This document shows, in pieces, positions 37,386 through 46,441 of a stretch of 64,000 nucleotides of DNA (positions are counted from its first letter, which is position 1; each line of letters opens with the position of its first letter). Under the pieces are notes generated by a model, which was not told the origin of the DNA, ran no database searches, and saw only the letters and a program-made list of their open reading frames with translations. Source of the DNA: Dyadobacter bucti (GTDB taxonomy: Bacteria > Bacteroidota > Bacteroidia > Cytophagales > Spirosomataceae); contig NZ_SWFP01000001.1 in assembly GCF_005869225.1 (NCBI RefSeq), forward strand, positions 930,001 to 994,000. The letters are read 5' to 3'. Position numbers and translations under genes: made by a program.

Positions 37386-38660
37386 ATGATTCAAACCAGC
37401 CGTCGACATTTTCTACACACTTCCGGCCTGGTCCTGGCGACATTGCTCAGCCAGAACCTGGGTGCGCAACCGGCAAAGAAAAAAGTAGTGATCCTTCGCT
37501 CCTCCTGGCAAACTGTCAACATCGGCGACATCGGCCATACTCCCGGTGTGCTCACCATTCTTGAAAAACACCTGCCCGATGTTGAGATCAGGCTCTGGCC
37601 GAGCAGTATCGGCAATGGTGTGAAGGAAATCCTGGAACAGCGATTTCCAAACGTGAGGATCGTAAACACTCCTGAACTTGTTAAGCAGGCTTTTGCAGAG
37701 GGCGATTTTCTGCTGCACGGATCAGGACCTTTTCTTGTGGCGCGGGCGGACGTGAAAAAATGGCGTGAAGAAACGGGGAAACCCTATGGTATATACGGCA
37801 TCACCTATCCCGGCTTCTACGGAGCACCCACGGAGCAGCAAGTCGCTTCGCTCAAGACCGACGCGGAACTATTGACCCATGCAGCCTTCACTTTTTTCAG
37901 GGATTCGCCTTCGCTGGAATATGCGCGTGAGCAGGGTGTAAAATGCCCTGTTATGGAGTTCGGCCCGGACGGGGCGTTCGCTGTCGATCTGCGTAACGAC
38001 GGGCTGGCCGATCAGTTCCTGAAAAACAATGGCCTGGAACCGGGGAAATTCCTTTGTGTGATCCCCCGGCAACGTTATACCCCTTACTGGGAGGTCAAAT
38101 CCAGGAACACACCTTTCGACGCTTTCAAGGATGGGAAAAACAAGGAAATGCAGGAACATGATAATGGCCCGCTGCGGGAAGCGATGATTGCCGTGCTGGA
38201 CAAAACGGACCTGAAGATACTGATTTGCCCGGAGGACGAAACGCAGGTCAAACTCGGCAAAGAGATCCTGCTGGACAAGCTGCCTGCGCAATACCGCAGC
38301 CGCGTGGTGTGGCGCGACCGTTACTGGCTGACCGACGAAGCCCTGAGTACATACCTGAAATCCGCGGGGCTGTTCGGACTTGAAATGCACTCCCCTATCA
38401 TGTGCATCGGTCATGGTGTACCCGCAGTCGTTTGCCGGTTCACCGAACAAACCACGAAGGGTTTTATGTGGCGCGACATCGGTCTCGACGAGTGGCTTAT
38501 CGATATGGACAAGCCCGAGGAAGTAGCACGCATTGTGCCTGCTGTGCTGGCCATAGCGCAGAATCCCGCCCAGGCAAAAGAAAAGGCATTGCAGGCAAAG
38601 CAGATCGTGGAAGGCCGGCAGAGGGCGACTATGGAGATATTGGGAAAGGCACTGAAGTAA
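37386..38660 (+). CDS. Tat-signal polysaccharide pyruvyl transferase-like protein, copy B
   Basis: 424 residues, tandem paralogue of the preceding gene. Twin-arginine signal SRRHFLHTS, then LLSQNLGAQ as probable cleavage region. It shares the long block ILRSSWQTVNIGDIGHTPG and the stretches LHGSGPFLVAR, CRFTEQTTKGFMWRD and EMHSPIMCIGHGVPAVV with copy A. Differences concentrate at the C-terminus and around residues 140-175. The duplication probably gives two substrate preferences or a heterodimer. Last gene of the locus 1 operon; a 25-bp-stem terminator begins 28 bp after its stop. Confidence 0.82.
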   Translation: MIQTSRRHFLHTSGLVLATLLSQNLGAQPAKKKVVILRSSWQTVNIGDIGHTPGVLTILEKHLPDVEIRLWPSSIGNGVKEILEQRFPNVRIVNTPELVKQAFAEGDFLLHGSGPFLVARADVKKWREETGKPYGIYGITYPGFYGAPTEQQVASLKTDAELLTHAAFTFFRDSPSLEYAREQGVKCPVMEFGPDGAFAVDLRNDGLADQFLKNNGLEPGKFLCVIPRQRYTPYWEVKSRNTPFDAFKDGKNKEMQEHDNGPLREAMIAVLDKTDLKILICPEDETQVKLGKEILLDKLPAQYRSRVVWRDRYWLTDEALSTYLKSAGLFGLEMHSPIMCIGHGVPAVVCRFTEQTTKGFMWRDIGLDEWLIDMDKPEEVARIVPAVLAIAQNPAQAKEKALQAKQIVEGRQRATMEILGKALK

Positions 38661-38688
38661 GCTGAAGAAGGCCGCGACAGAAAGCGAC

Positions 38689-38742
38689 AATAATATTACT
38701 TTAAGCGCAGCGGGCCGCCGCTGCGCTTAAAGTAATATTATT
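38689..38742. terminator. Bidirectional terminator between convergent operons
   Basis: A perfect 25-bp inverted repeat (arms 38689-38713 and 38718-38742) with a 4-nt loop (GCCG). The GC-rich inner part (GCGCAGCGG) is flanked by an AT-rich outer part giving T-tracts both ways. It ends the plus-strand locus 1 operon and the minus-strand locus 2 operon; the TAA stop of the lipoprotein gene (38738-38740) lies inside the right arm. Confidence 0.9.
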
Positions 38743-39250
38743 TGACCTGCAATTTACCTACTTCTATCACCGCCGGTTTGAATTCATTTGTATTGTAACC
38801 ATGGTTTGTCACAACCACAACCAGATCAAACTCCCCTGATTTGGAGTACGTATAGGTGCAGTACCATCCCTCGCTCGAAAGCGTTGTCTTTAATCCTTTC
38901 GCGCCAACCAGGCCGTAATCCGAATACTGATCGCTGTTAACAAGCACAGGATGGTTGAACATATCAACCGAATCGGCAAAGGTAACGCCGTCCGTGCTCT
39001 GCTTTTTCTTCATAATGACCCTGGCACCGCCCGGCCACACCGAGCACATATCTGCATCCGTATCCACCACTATTTTTACAGGCTTGCCCTTCACAGGCTG
39101 CGTAACAAGAGAATCCATTCCCTGTAAATTGGCCATATATAATTTAACACTGGCAAGGCCCGGTGTCGCGACGATATCTTCTTTCAGGCAGGACGTGAGC
39201 AATGCGCCTGCGAACAAGGCTAATGTAATTTGATATAAGATCTTTTTCAT
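38738..39250 (-). CDS. Predicted lipoprotein following SusD, locus 2
   Basis: 170 residues, lipoprotein signal (LLTSC, Cys21). The mature part is predicted beta-rich, with YMANLQGMDSL, KIVVDTDADMCSVWPGG and WYCTYTYSKSGEFDLVVVVTNHGY, suggesting an Ig-like or PKD-like sandwich. Small lipoproteins directly after SusD are often surface glycan-binding proteins of the SusE/SusF position, but no family match is recognised. Begins 18 bp after the SusD stop; its stop codon is inside the terminator hairpin. Confidence 0.8.
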   Translation of the reverse strand: MKKILYQITLALFAGALLTSCLKEDIVATPGLASVKLYMANLQGMDSLVTQPVKGKPVKIVVDTDADMCSVWPGGARVIMKKKQSTDGVTFADSVDMFNHPVLVNSDQYSDYGLVGAKGLKTTLSSEGWYCTYTYSKSGEFDLVVVVTNHGYNTNEFKPAVIEVGKLQVK

Positions 39251-39268
39251 TTGTAAATGTCCATTAAA

Positions 39269-40729
39269 TTAATAACCCGGATTTTGCGGTAAAGTCTGGT
39301 CCTTTTCAATTTCGGATACCGGAATGGGAAGAATCAGCTGCTCTTCCGGAATCGGGCCTGATATCGCAATATTGGTATCATAGTCAATCGGCGTCATGAT
39401 CGCTTTGGTGATCACTTCTACGGCCTTACCTGTCCGCACCAGGTCGAAATACCTGTGCCCTTCAAAGGCAAGCTCCATTCTTCTTTCGTGCAGGATCGCG
39501 TCCAGGTCGAGCTTCGCGGCAGTAATCGCAGGTACTTTTGCTCTCGCCCGGACAAGGTTCACATAGGTAACGGCTTCATCTTTTTTACCTAATACCATCA
39601 GTGCTTCGGCATACATTAAGAGTGCGTCCGCATAACGGGTGATGACATAATTGTTGTCGGTACCGGTGTTGTTGTACGGTTTCAGCTGCGCCGGGGCGGG
39701 AGAATGTTTGATCACCCACGCCTGGATCGGGATCGTACTCGAAGCAATGTACCCCGAATCGATGGTGGTTTTGTAACGGATTGTTTCTCCCGTGCTCACA
39801 AATTCACGCATCAGATTGTGCTCGATCAGAAGATTGGACGCACCCGCAACTCCCCAGATCAGGCCCACATCATTATTCACCCATCTGAACCAGTAGCTCG
39901 GCTGACCTGCGGCCACGTTAAAGTTCACTTCGAAAATGGATTCACTATGAAATTTGTTCGTCGCCAGGAACACGTCGCTATAATTGGGTAAAAGCGAATA
40001 AGAACCAGCCTCATTATCGACGACCAGCCTTTTCAGTACTTCTGCGGCTTTTGCATGATTGTTCAGAGTCAGGTACACTTTGCCCAGCATCGTCAGGGCT
40101 GCACCTTTTGAAGCTCTGGCTTCTTCACCTTTCAATTCTGATTTTTTCAGACAGTTGGCAGCTGCGAATTCAAGGTCGGGGACGATCAGCTTGCTGTAAA
40201 TATCAGCCACCGGCGTTCTTCCAACGCCAAAAGCTTTCGAGAGGTCCGCAAACGGTTCCGAAACCAAAGGTACCGCGCCGTAGATCCGCACCAGATTGAA
40301 ATACGCCAAAGCACGCAGAAACGACGCTTCTGCTTTGTATGCGTTGATCGTCTTTTCTTCATCGGCATTTTTCGGCACGTAAGCCGCCATGATGGCAATG
40401 AGCGTATTGGCATTGGCGATCATTTTGAAGTTGTTGATCCAGATGTTGGCCTGCGAGTTTCCGTTGGTTTTTTTGAACGTCTGCCAAACGTCCGTACGGA
40501 AACGGTCTTTTCCATCGTCCGACATCAGTTCCGGAATGAGGGGAAGGTCGTTTTGACTGTAAATGCTCTGCAGGACTTTATAAACTCCCACCAGTCCCGT
40601 TTTCATTTCGGCCGGATTACGGTAAAAGCTCGCAGGTGAAAGAGTATCCTCAGGCTGCCTGTCGAGAAACTCTTCCGAGCAGGAAACGAATAAGATTGAG
40701 GCGATTAATACTATAAATATATGCTTCAT
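39269..40729 (-). CDS. SusD/RagB-family lipoprotein, locus 2
   Basis: 486 residues; lipoprotein signal ending ILFVSC (Cys17). SusD signatures: ASFYRNPAEMKTGLVGVYKVLQS, ASFLRALAYFNLVRIYGAVPLV, RYADALLMYAEALMVLGKKDEA, and HERRMELAFEGHRYFDLVRTGKAVE, ending LPIPVSEIEKDQTLPQNPGY. Partner of the SusC 13 bp upstream. The locus carries no enzyme, only sigma, FecR, SusC, SusD and a lipoprotein, so the substrate is not evident. Confidence 0.95.
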   Translation of the reverse strand: MKHIFIVLIASILFVSCSEEFLDRQPEDTLSPASFYRNPAEMKTGLVGVYKVLQSIYSQNDLPLIPELMSDDGKDRFRTDVWQTFKKTNGNSQANIWINNFKMIANANTLIAIMAAYVPKNADEEKTINAYKAEASFLRALAYFNLVRIYGAVPLVSEPFADLSKAFGVGRTPVADIYSKLIVPDLEFAAANCLKKSELKGEEARASKGAALTMLGKVYLTLNNHAKAAEVLKRLVVDNEAGSYSLLPNYSDVFLATNKFHSESIFEVNFNVAAGQPSYWFRWVNNDVGLIWGVAGASNLLIEHNLMREFVSTGETIRYKTTIDSGYIASSTIPIQAWVIKHSPAPAQLKPYNNTGTDNNYVITRYADALLMYAEALMVLGKKDEAVTYVNLVRARAKVPAITAAKLDLDAILHERRMELAFEGHRYFDLVRTGKAVEVITKAIMTPIDYDTNIAISGPIPEEQLILPIPVSEIEKDQTLPQNPGY

Positions 40730-40742
40730 TTTGATGCCTGAT

Positions 40743-43700
40743 TTAGAAAGTTAGGTTCACACCGAAAGAGATCGATCTGGACATGGGGTAGGAATCCCGG
40801 TTGATTCCCTGCGAGAGTGAATTGTCGCCCTGTGCGTTTGCCTCCGGATTGTATCCCGGGAATTTGGTGATATAAAACGCATTGATCGCTGTTGCATACA
40901 GCCTTACCCTGGAGAGTTTTAGCCTGTCAACGATCTCTTGCGGCAGCGTGTAGCCAAGCACGATGTTCTGGAAGTTCACAAAAGTACCTTTGTACAAAAG
41001 GGAACCGCTGAGGTTGGTACCATCATACGATTTCCGGCTTGGTGCCGTGTATTTGGCGTCCGGGTTGGTTGGAGTCCAGTAGTTTTGATAGTAATCAACC
41101 GTTGTATTGTTTTGTCCCGTACCCCTTCCGTAAATGCCTTCCATCTGGCGCATCGAAATGTCACCGCCCTGGGTACCATTGATTTGAATGGTCAGGTCGA
41201 TGCCTTTATATTCGAAGGAGTTGGTCATCCCCCATACAAAATCGGGAATTGCCGAACCGATGATGGTGTTATCGCTCGCATCGATGATACCGTCGCCGTT
41301 CACGTCGGCCAGCTTGGGCGTACCCGGACTAGACCTGAACCGCCAGCTTGGGTTGTTGGCATTCACGATCGGTGACGTTTTTACATCTTCCCAGTCACGG
41401 TAGGGTCCGAGGAAGCTGGCTCCGTAAATGCCTGCAATGGGTCTTCCCTCGGTGGTATAGCCATCATTGTTAAGCAGCGGCCGTTTGTCTTTCCCAATAT
41501 CCAATACCCGGTTGCGGTAGTACGACAAGTTCGCGTTTGTGGTCCACTTCAGTGCGCCAACCAGGTTGCGTGTTGTGATCGAATACTCGTACCCACGGTT
41601 ACGCATCGCGCCGATATTGGCCATGTAGGAACCAAAGCCGGTGATCACGGGAAGAGGCATGCTGAAAAGCATGTTTTTGGTATGGCGGTAAAAATAATCT
41701 ACGCTCAGCGCAATCCGGTTGTTAAGCAGCTCAGCGTCAATCCCCGCGCCCCAGTCGGTGGTTTCTTCCCAGCCCAGGTTCGAGTTGGCGATTTTGCCCT
41801 CGGTATAGGATGGTGAAACCGCAGAACCGCTGCCGAGCACATAAGACGAAGAAGTAAGCGTGCTCAGGGCCAGGTAGTTGTTAATGCCGGCATTCCCGAT
41901 AATACCCCAGCCGCCACGGATTTTCAGGTCGCTGATATATTTTTGCAGCGGCTCGAAAAACGGTTCGTCAGAGATACGCCAGGCAGTCGAGACGGACGGA
42001 AATACGCCCCACTTGTTGTCGGCACCGAATTTTGAAGAACCGTCCCGACGGATACTTCCGGTCAGGTAATATTTTCCTGCGAAATTGTACATCAGCCTGG
42101 CAAAGCTTCCGATCATCGCTTCACTGTACCGGTTGGTCCTCGCGTCCGTCTGCGCATTCTGAACGGTAATCGCCTGATTTAAAGTAGGTATAAGGTCCGT
42201 TGGATAATCATACTTCATCATATAGGCATCGCGATACTTCGATTCTTCCACAGAATAGCCGGCCACTGCACTCACCGAATGTTTACCGAATTCACGCTGG
42301 AAGGTCAGGAAGTTCTGGGAGTTCCAGTATAACCGGTTAGTCGTCTCATTTATACCCTGCGACCTTGAAAAAGTAGCAGAAGCCGTCGGTACTGAGCTTG
42401 GATTGAAATAATCCCGCTGGCGATAACGGTATTCGGTGTGAAACTCCGATCTGAATTTCAATCCTTTGATAATGTCGATCTCCGTATAAAGTGTCGAGAG
42501 GTTTTTGAAATTGCGTCTTGCATCTTGTTTTAGGAACAAATGCAAAGGATTTACAAAAAACGCAAAATTCCAGTCCCAGGGATCCAATAACGTATTCCCA
42601 TAAAATACCGGCTCTCCGTCTGCAGTTGTCGGGTTCCAGATCGGGGGCATGGCCACGGCATTGTAGAATGGATTGCTGGTGCTGCCGCCCTCAATATTGG
42701 GAAGTACGTTCGAATTTTCCAGCGTCGGGGCGAGCAACATTCCTGCACGAATGCGGTTAGTCAGTTTCAGGTCAATGTTTGCGCGAAAGGAAATACGGTT
42801 GTAATCCGAGTTCATTACAATTCCTTTCTGCCCAAAATAACCGCCTGAGATCATGTAATTGACATTGTCCGTCCCACCGGAAGCCGAAAGCTGCAGGTCT
42901 GTGACACTCCCGGTACGGGTGATCAGGTCCTGCCAGTCGGTGTCATAAGGCATTTTGTAAATGGTGTCACTCACCGTGATCCAGCGGTAGAAAAGGTTAC
43001 CGGGGGCTGCCATTCCAGCTGCATTACTGGAGTACTTTTTCCAGTTCTCGATGCGTTTTTCAGGAGAATCTGTCCATTTCCACAGTGGCGCGTCCAGGTT
43101 ATCGGTCCCAAAATTCGGATCTTCTATGATGTAAGCGTTGGCGCGGGCGTCATCGAGATACTGCAGAAAATCATCCCCATGCAAAACGTCGATCTTGTTG
43201 ATCATCCTGTCGAAACCGCGGCTGGCGTTGATGCTGAGCGTAGGCTTGCCTTTCTTGCCTTTTTTGGTGGTGATCAGAATAACCCCGTTGGCCGCCTGCG
43301 TTCCGTAGATCGCGCTGGACGAAGCGTCTTTTAACACCTCAATAGACTCAATATCAGCTACATTTATCCCGTTCAGCGGATTTTCATCTTTACTGAAACC
43401 GTCTTTCAGCGGAAAACCATCGATCACGATCAAGGGGTTATTGCTCGCATTGATCGAGCTCACACCGCGTATCCGGATATTGGTACCGCCACCAGGTGCC
43501 GTATTTGAGTTCGCGATTTTAACACCGGCCATCTTTCCGGCCATCGCGGCAGCAAAATTGGCCATGGGTTTGTCTTTGAGGTCGCGGCTGGAAACGGAGG
43601 AAATAGCCGTCGAAACATCCCTTTTTTTCTGTGTACCATACCCTACAACCACTACTTCTTCCAGCGCCTTCATATCCACTTTTAAAGCGATATCCACCAC

Positions 43701-44300
43701 GGATTGGTTGGTAATGATGATTTCCTGATTGATATAACCAACAAAGGAATATACGATTGAAACCTGCCCGTCGGGCAGTGCAATGGAGTATTTCCCTTCG
43801 GTATCGCTGATTGTTCCCCGTTGAGTGCCTTTTACGACGACACTCACACCGGGAAGTGGCTCCGACCTGTCATCGACAATAGTCCCGGTAAGGATCCGCT
43901 CGGCTGCTACAATCTCTTTTACCGTTTCAGCCGGTTGATTGCTTTTCCTCAGAACAATATGCTCGCCAGATACCTCATATCTGATCTCCAACGGACTGAG
44001 AAACTTGTCGAGTACATCCGACAATTGTTCGCCGGCTGCGTCGAGGTTGAAATTATAGTCAGGCTTGGTCAGCGTGGAACGGTAGGCAAATTTGACGTTT
44101 GCTTTCTTCTCGATCGCAAGCAGCGTTTTGTCAAACGACTGGTTTTTGACGTGGATCTTTACCGGCCGGCTCAATATATTTTGAGCCTTCATGGTATGCG
44201 CCAGCGATATCCCTGTGCACATCACGGCCAGGGTAAGTTGTAAAACTGACCTTTTCATAAGCTCGTACAGAAAGGCTTGATTTTGTAGTTTTTTGTTCAT
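40743..44300 (-). CDS. SusC/RagA TonB-linked transporter with STN domain, locus 2
   Basis: 1185 residues from the ATG at 44300 (a longer frame starts only with TTG at 44333). Signal region up to AHTMKAQ (~residue 40), STN domain (~48-115, KTLLAIEKKANVKFAYRS and LSDVLDKFLSPLEIRYEVSGEHIVLRK), carboxypeptidase-regulatory-like domain (~130-210), TonB-box EEVVVVGYGTQKKRDVSTA, plug with IRIRGVSSINASNNPLIVIDG and ASSSAIYGTQAANGV, barrel ending ISFGVNLTF. STN indicates signalling to the FecR encoded just upstream. Confidence 0.95.
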   Translation of the reverse strand: MNKKLQNQAFLYELMKRSVLQLTLAVMCTGISLAHTMKAQNILSRPVKIHVKNQSFDKTLLAIEKKANVKFAYRSTLTKPDYNFNLDAAGEQLSDVLDKFLSPLEIRYEVSGEHIVLRKSNQPAETVKEIVAAERILTGTIVDDRSEPLPGVSVVVKGTQRGTISDTEGKYSIALPDGQVSIVYSFVGYINQEIIITNQSVVDIALKVDMKALEEVVVVGYGTQKKRDVSTAISSVSSRDLKDKPMANFAAAMAGKMAGVKIANSNTAPGGGTNIRIRGVSSINASNNPLIVIDGFPLKDGFSKDENPLNGINVADIESIEVLKDASSSAIYGTQAANGVILITTKKGKKGKPTLSINASRGFDRMINKIDVLHGDDFLQYLDDARANAYIIEDPNFGTDNLDAPLWKWTDSPEKRIENWKKYSSNAAGMAAPGNLFYRWITVSDTIYKMPYDTDWQDLITRTGSVTDLQLSASGGTDNVNYMISGGYFGQKGIVMNSDYNRISFRANIDLKLTNRIRAGMLLAPTLENSNVLPNIEGGSTSNPFYNAVAMPPIWNPTTADGEPVFYGNTLLDPWDWNFAFFVNPLHLFLKQDARRNFKNLSTLYTEIDIIKGLKFRSEFHTEYRYRQRDYFNPSSVPTASATFSRSQGINETTNRLYWNSQNFLTFQREFGKHSVSAVAGYSVEESKYRDAYMMKYDYPTDLIPTLNQAITVQNAQTDARTNRYSEAMIGSFARLMYNFAGKYYLTGSIRRDGSSKFGADNKWGVFPSVSTAWRISDEPFFEPLQKYISDLKIRGGWGIIGNAGINNYLALSTLTSSSYVLGSGSAVSPSYTEGKIANSNLGWEETTDWGAGIDAELLNNRIALSVDYFYRHTKNMLFSMPLPVITGFGSYMANIGAMRNRGYEYSITTRNLVGALKWTTNANLSYYRNRVLDIGKDKRPLLNNDGYTTEGRPIAGIYGASFLGPYRDWEDVKTSPIVNANNPSWRFRSSPGTPKLADVNGDGIIDASDNTIIGSAIPDFVWGMTNSFEYKGIDLTIQINGTQGGDISMRQMEGIYGRGTGQNNTTVDYYQNYWTPTNPDAKYTAPSRKSYDGTNLSGSLLYKGTFVNFQNIVLGYTLPQEIVDRLKLSRVRLYATAINAFYITKFPGYNPEANAQGDNSLSQGINRDSYPMSRSISFGVNLTF

Positions 44301-44365
44301 TAATTTAATTAGGTTTTGTAATTGGAAATGCAAAACAATGGTATCCGGTTGCCGCCGGGTGCCTC

Positions 44366-44402
44366 AAAAATCCGTGGCCGGTAATGTTGCCGCATTGCCG
44401 GT
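44366..44402 (-). terminator. Terminator-like hairpin between fecR and susC, locus 2
   Basis: CCGGTAATG (44378-44386) pairs with CATTGCCGG (44393-44401) with one mismatch on the minus strand; five T residues follow 7 bases later in the minus direction (44370-44366). Position in the fecR-susC gap suggests that most sigma/FecR transcripts end here and that susC has its own promoter or antitermination. Confidence 0.55.
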
Positions 44403-44480
44403 CCATTTTTAGAGTACTATCAGGTCGGGGGTCTCAGCGCATTCATCATGTTAGTCAGGGTTTGGATTTAAAAATGCGTT

Positions 44481-45542
44481 TTATTCGGAACAGCCTTCTC
44501 CGATGAAAATCACTTCTCCGTCAAGTACATTATATCTTGCCTCCACCATTTTTCCGATCAGTTCGAGCTTTTCGAAAAGTGATTCATCGGAAAGCGACAT
44601 ATTCAGCCGACAGCTTTTGAATGCCTCCTTATCGTAAATAACCTTGATCCCATAAATTTCCTCCAGCCCTTCAAAAACCTTCGAAATCGGCGTGTCTGTG
44701 TAGATGTATGTTGCAAGCTGCTCACGGGTGACCAATGATTTCGGCATCGCGACCAGCGTGCGTACAAGCTGCAGGTCTTTCTTCGTATAAACGGCCCGTT
44801 GATTGGGGGTCAGTGTCAGCCCATCCGGTTCAGCCCGCTCCTTCCCGTTTTCGGACCGGTACACGCGCACACTTCCAGACGTAACTTCGACTTTCACATC
44901 CGCGCCATCCGGGTATGCGGACACTTTGAATTTCGTCCCTAATACTTTGGTGGTGAGACCATTGGCAAACACAAAAAAAGGCCGATCAGGATTTCTGCCG
45001 ACATGAAAGAACGCTTCCCCCTCCAGATACACCACCCGACGGTCTGCCTCCCCCATTTCATACCGAACGTGGCTTTTTGGCGACAAGGTGATCGTGCTTC
45101 CGTCACTAAGACGGATCGTTTTCGGTGTTGTTCCGTCGTTGGCTGACCGGACTTCCGGATCGGTTTTAAGAATGGCTTTGGCGAAATGCACAGGTACTTC
45201 GGTCGGATTATACCAAAGTGCGATGCCAACCAGGATTGCGATGGAAGCTGCAACCGACAGGTATAAATATTTTCTTTTGAAAGGGATCTGTTTTTCGGAG
45301 GACACCTGGTCCATGATCACCTGTCTTGCCATCTCGATTTTTGAATCTGGAACTTCCGGATAGAACTTCGCAAATCCCTGAACAAGGCCTGCTGCGTGGT
45401 CGATCACAGCCGATTGGTGCGGAAAAGTATTCCTTACCGCCTCCCAATGCCTGTTACTATCCGCGTCGGGATTTTTCACCCACCGGATAAAATGATCATC
45501 ATGTAAAAAGTCCTGAAGGGTAAAATGTTCGTAATGTTCCAT
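44481..45542 (-). CDS. FecR-family anti-sigma factor, locus 2
   Basis: 353 residues. Cytoplasmic part (1-100, with HFTLQDFLHDDHFIRWV), membrane segment (~103-122, YLYLSVAASIAILVGIALWY), periplasmic FecR domain (KTIRLSDGSTITLSPKSHVRYEM ... VVYLEGEAFFHV ... TTKVLGTKFKVSAYPDGADVKVEVTSG), and a C-terminal DUF4974-like domain (ISKVFEGLEEIYGIKVIYD). The C-terminal end VIFIGEGCSE closely resembles IIINGGSCE of the FecR at 48350-49447, so these two are sister copies. Encoded 182 bp after the sigma factor stop. Confidence 0.92.
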   Translation of the reverse strand: MEHYEHFTLQDFLHDDHFIRWVKNPDADSNRHWEAVRNTFPHQSAVIDHAAGLVQGFAKFYPEVPDSKIEMARQVIMDQVSSEKQIPFKRKYLYLSVAASIAILVGIALWYNPTEVPVHFAKAILKTDPEVRSANDGTTPKTIRLSDGSTITLSPKSHVRYEMGEADRRVVYLEGEAFFHVGRNPDRPFFVFANGLTTKVLGTKFKVSAYPDGADVKVEVTSGSVRVYRSENGKERAEPDGLTLTPNQRAVYTKKDLQLVRTLVAMPKSLVTREQLATYIYTDTPISKVFEGLEEIYGIKVIYDKEAFKSCRLNMSLSDESLFEKLELIGKMVEARYNVLDGEVIFIGEGCSE

Positions 45543-45668
45543 TGGGTAAGTTAACTATACCCTACAGATACATGCCCTCTCGAATCGTACTCAGTAAAAT
45601 CACAAAAAATATTAAAATAATTAATATACAAATTTCCATGTATGATTTAAGCCTTAAAAACTTAGGAT

Positions 45669-45708
45669 AAGCCCATCAAGCTGAAATTTGAGATTTGTAA
45701 CAAAACGA
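45669..45708. repeat. Degenerate fragment of the hairpin repeat element
   Basis: The stretch reads AGCCCATCAAGCTGAAATTT then GAGATTTGTAACAAAACG. It matches the AGCCC-AGA-GGGCT-GAAATTT-TTGTAACAAAAC part of the array units at 19558-21877, with a 5-base insertion and a degraded second arm. It suggests the element also occurs as solitary decayed copies outside the array. It lies between the sigma and fecR genes of locus 2. Confidence 0.45.
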
Positions 45709-45724
45709 AGAGGATGAATCCGTT

Positions 45725-46312
45725 TCAGAACCCGTAGCTGAAGAAGATCGAAAGCAGTGAGGCCGTGAAAAATGGGAGCTCAGATCGTAACTGCTGCATC
45801 GCGCGGTTTTGCAGGTTCCGCACGGACTGCTGGTTGATATTCATCATGCGGCCGATCTCCTCCGTCGAAAAATCATGGTAATAGCGAAGCTGGATAACTT
45901 CCTGCTGACGAACGGGTAATTTCAGCAATGCCTCGTGGAGAAGTGTGAGCTGGATATGATTGTGCTCGTCTGAGATCCAGCTGCTTTCGATATCCTTTTC
46001 TGCCGGGAATAACTGTTCAGACAAATCACCGTCCGTGCTGAAAACAAAACGATCCGATTCGAATGACCGTACCAGCTTGTTTCTCAGGGATCTGTACAAA
46101 TAAAAGCGTGGAGAATGAACTGTACCGAGGTCAGTGCGTTTATTCCAGAGATGCAGGAACAGATCCTGGATGGTGTCCTGAACAAGTTCATGGTTGGACG
46201 AAATCCGGTAGCCATAACGGAACAGGTCCTGGGCAAAGTAACTGTAAAGCTTCTCAAAAGCGCTCGAGTTACCCTGGCACATTTCATTCCAATATTCCTG
46301 TTCTTCCAACAT
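45725..46312 (-). CDS. ECF sigma-70 factor, FecI-like, locus 2
   Basis: 195 residues from the ATG at 46312 (MLEEQEYWNEM); TTG nine codons upstream (46339) is an alternative. Region 2: AFEKLYSYFAQDLFRYGYRISSNHELVQDTIQDLFLHLW; region 4: LPVRQQEVIQLRYYHDFSTEEIGRMMNINQQSVRNLQNRAMQQL. After region 4 the protein ends in a ~16-residue hydrophobic tail (PFFTASLLSIFFSYGF), a feature shared with the sigma of locus 3. It is divergent from the 84-aa coiled-coil gene only through a terminator region, and is followed by fecR 182 bp later. Confidence 0.9.
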   Translation of the reverse strand: MLEEQEYWNEMCQGNSSAFEKLYSYFAQDLFRYGYRISSNHELVQDTIQDLFLHLWNKRTDLGTVHSPRFYLYRSLRNKLVRSFESDRFVFSTDGDLSEQLFPAEKDIESSWISDEHNHIQLTLLHEALLKLPVRQQEVIQLRYYHDFSTEEIGRMMNINQQSVRNLQNRAMQQLRSELPFFTASLLSIFFSYGF

Positions 46313-46401
46313 GGTTAGGCTGGTCGTGACGTCTTTCAAATAAATCTATCAAACAATAAATGTAATAATTTAAAGAGAAAGAAATTGGGCGTGACCGATT
46401 T

Positions 46402-46441
46402 ATCCGGCTACAAAGCCGGATTTTATAAAAATTCCGGCTTT
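46402..46441 (-). terminator. Terminator region with alternative stems
   Basis: Three copies of the AGCCGG/CCGGCT core can pair two ways: 402-409 with 414-421 of this block (4-nt loop), or 46412-46420 with 46433-46441 (12-nt AT-rich loop). The second stem lies immediately at the stop of the minus-strand coiled-coil gene (46440) and is the likely terminator. Confidence 0.6.

Noticed and set aside
44301..44333. Longer start for the locus 2 SusC.
   Set aside because: It would need a TTG codon; ATG at 44300 gives the usual SusC leader.
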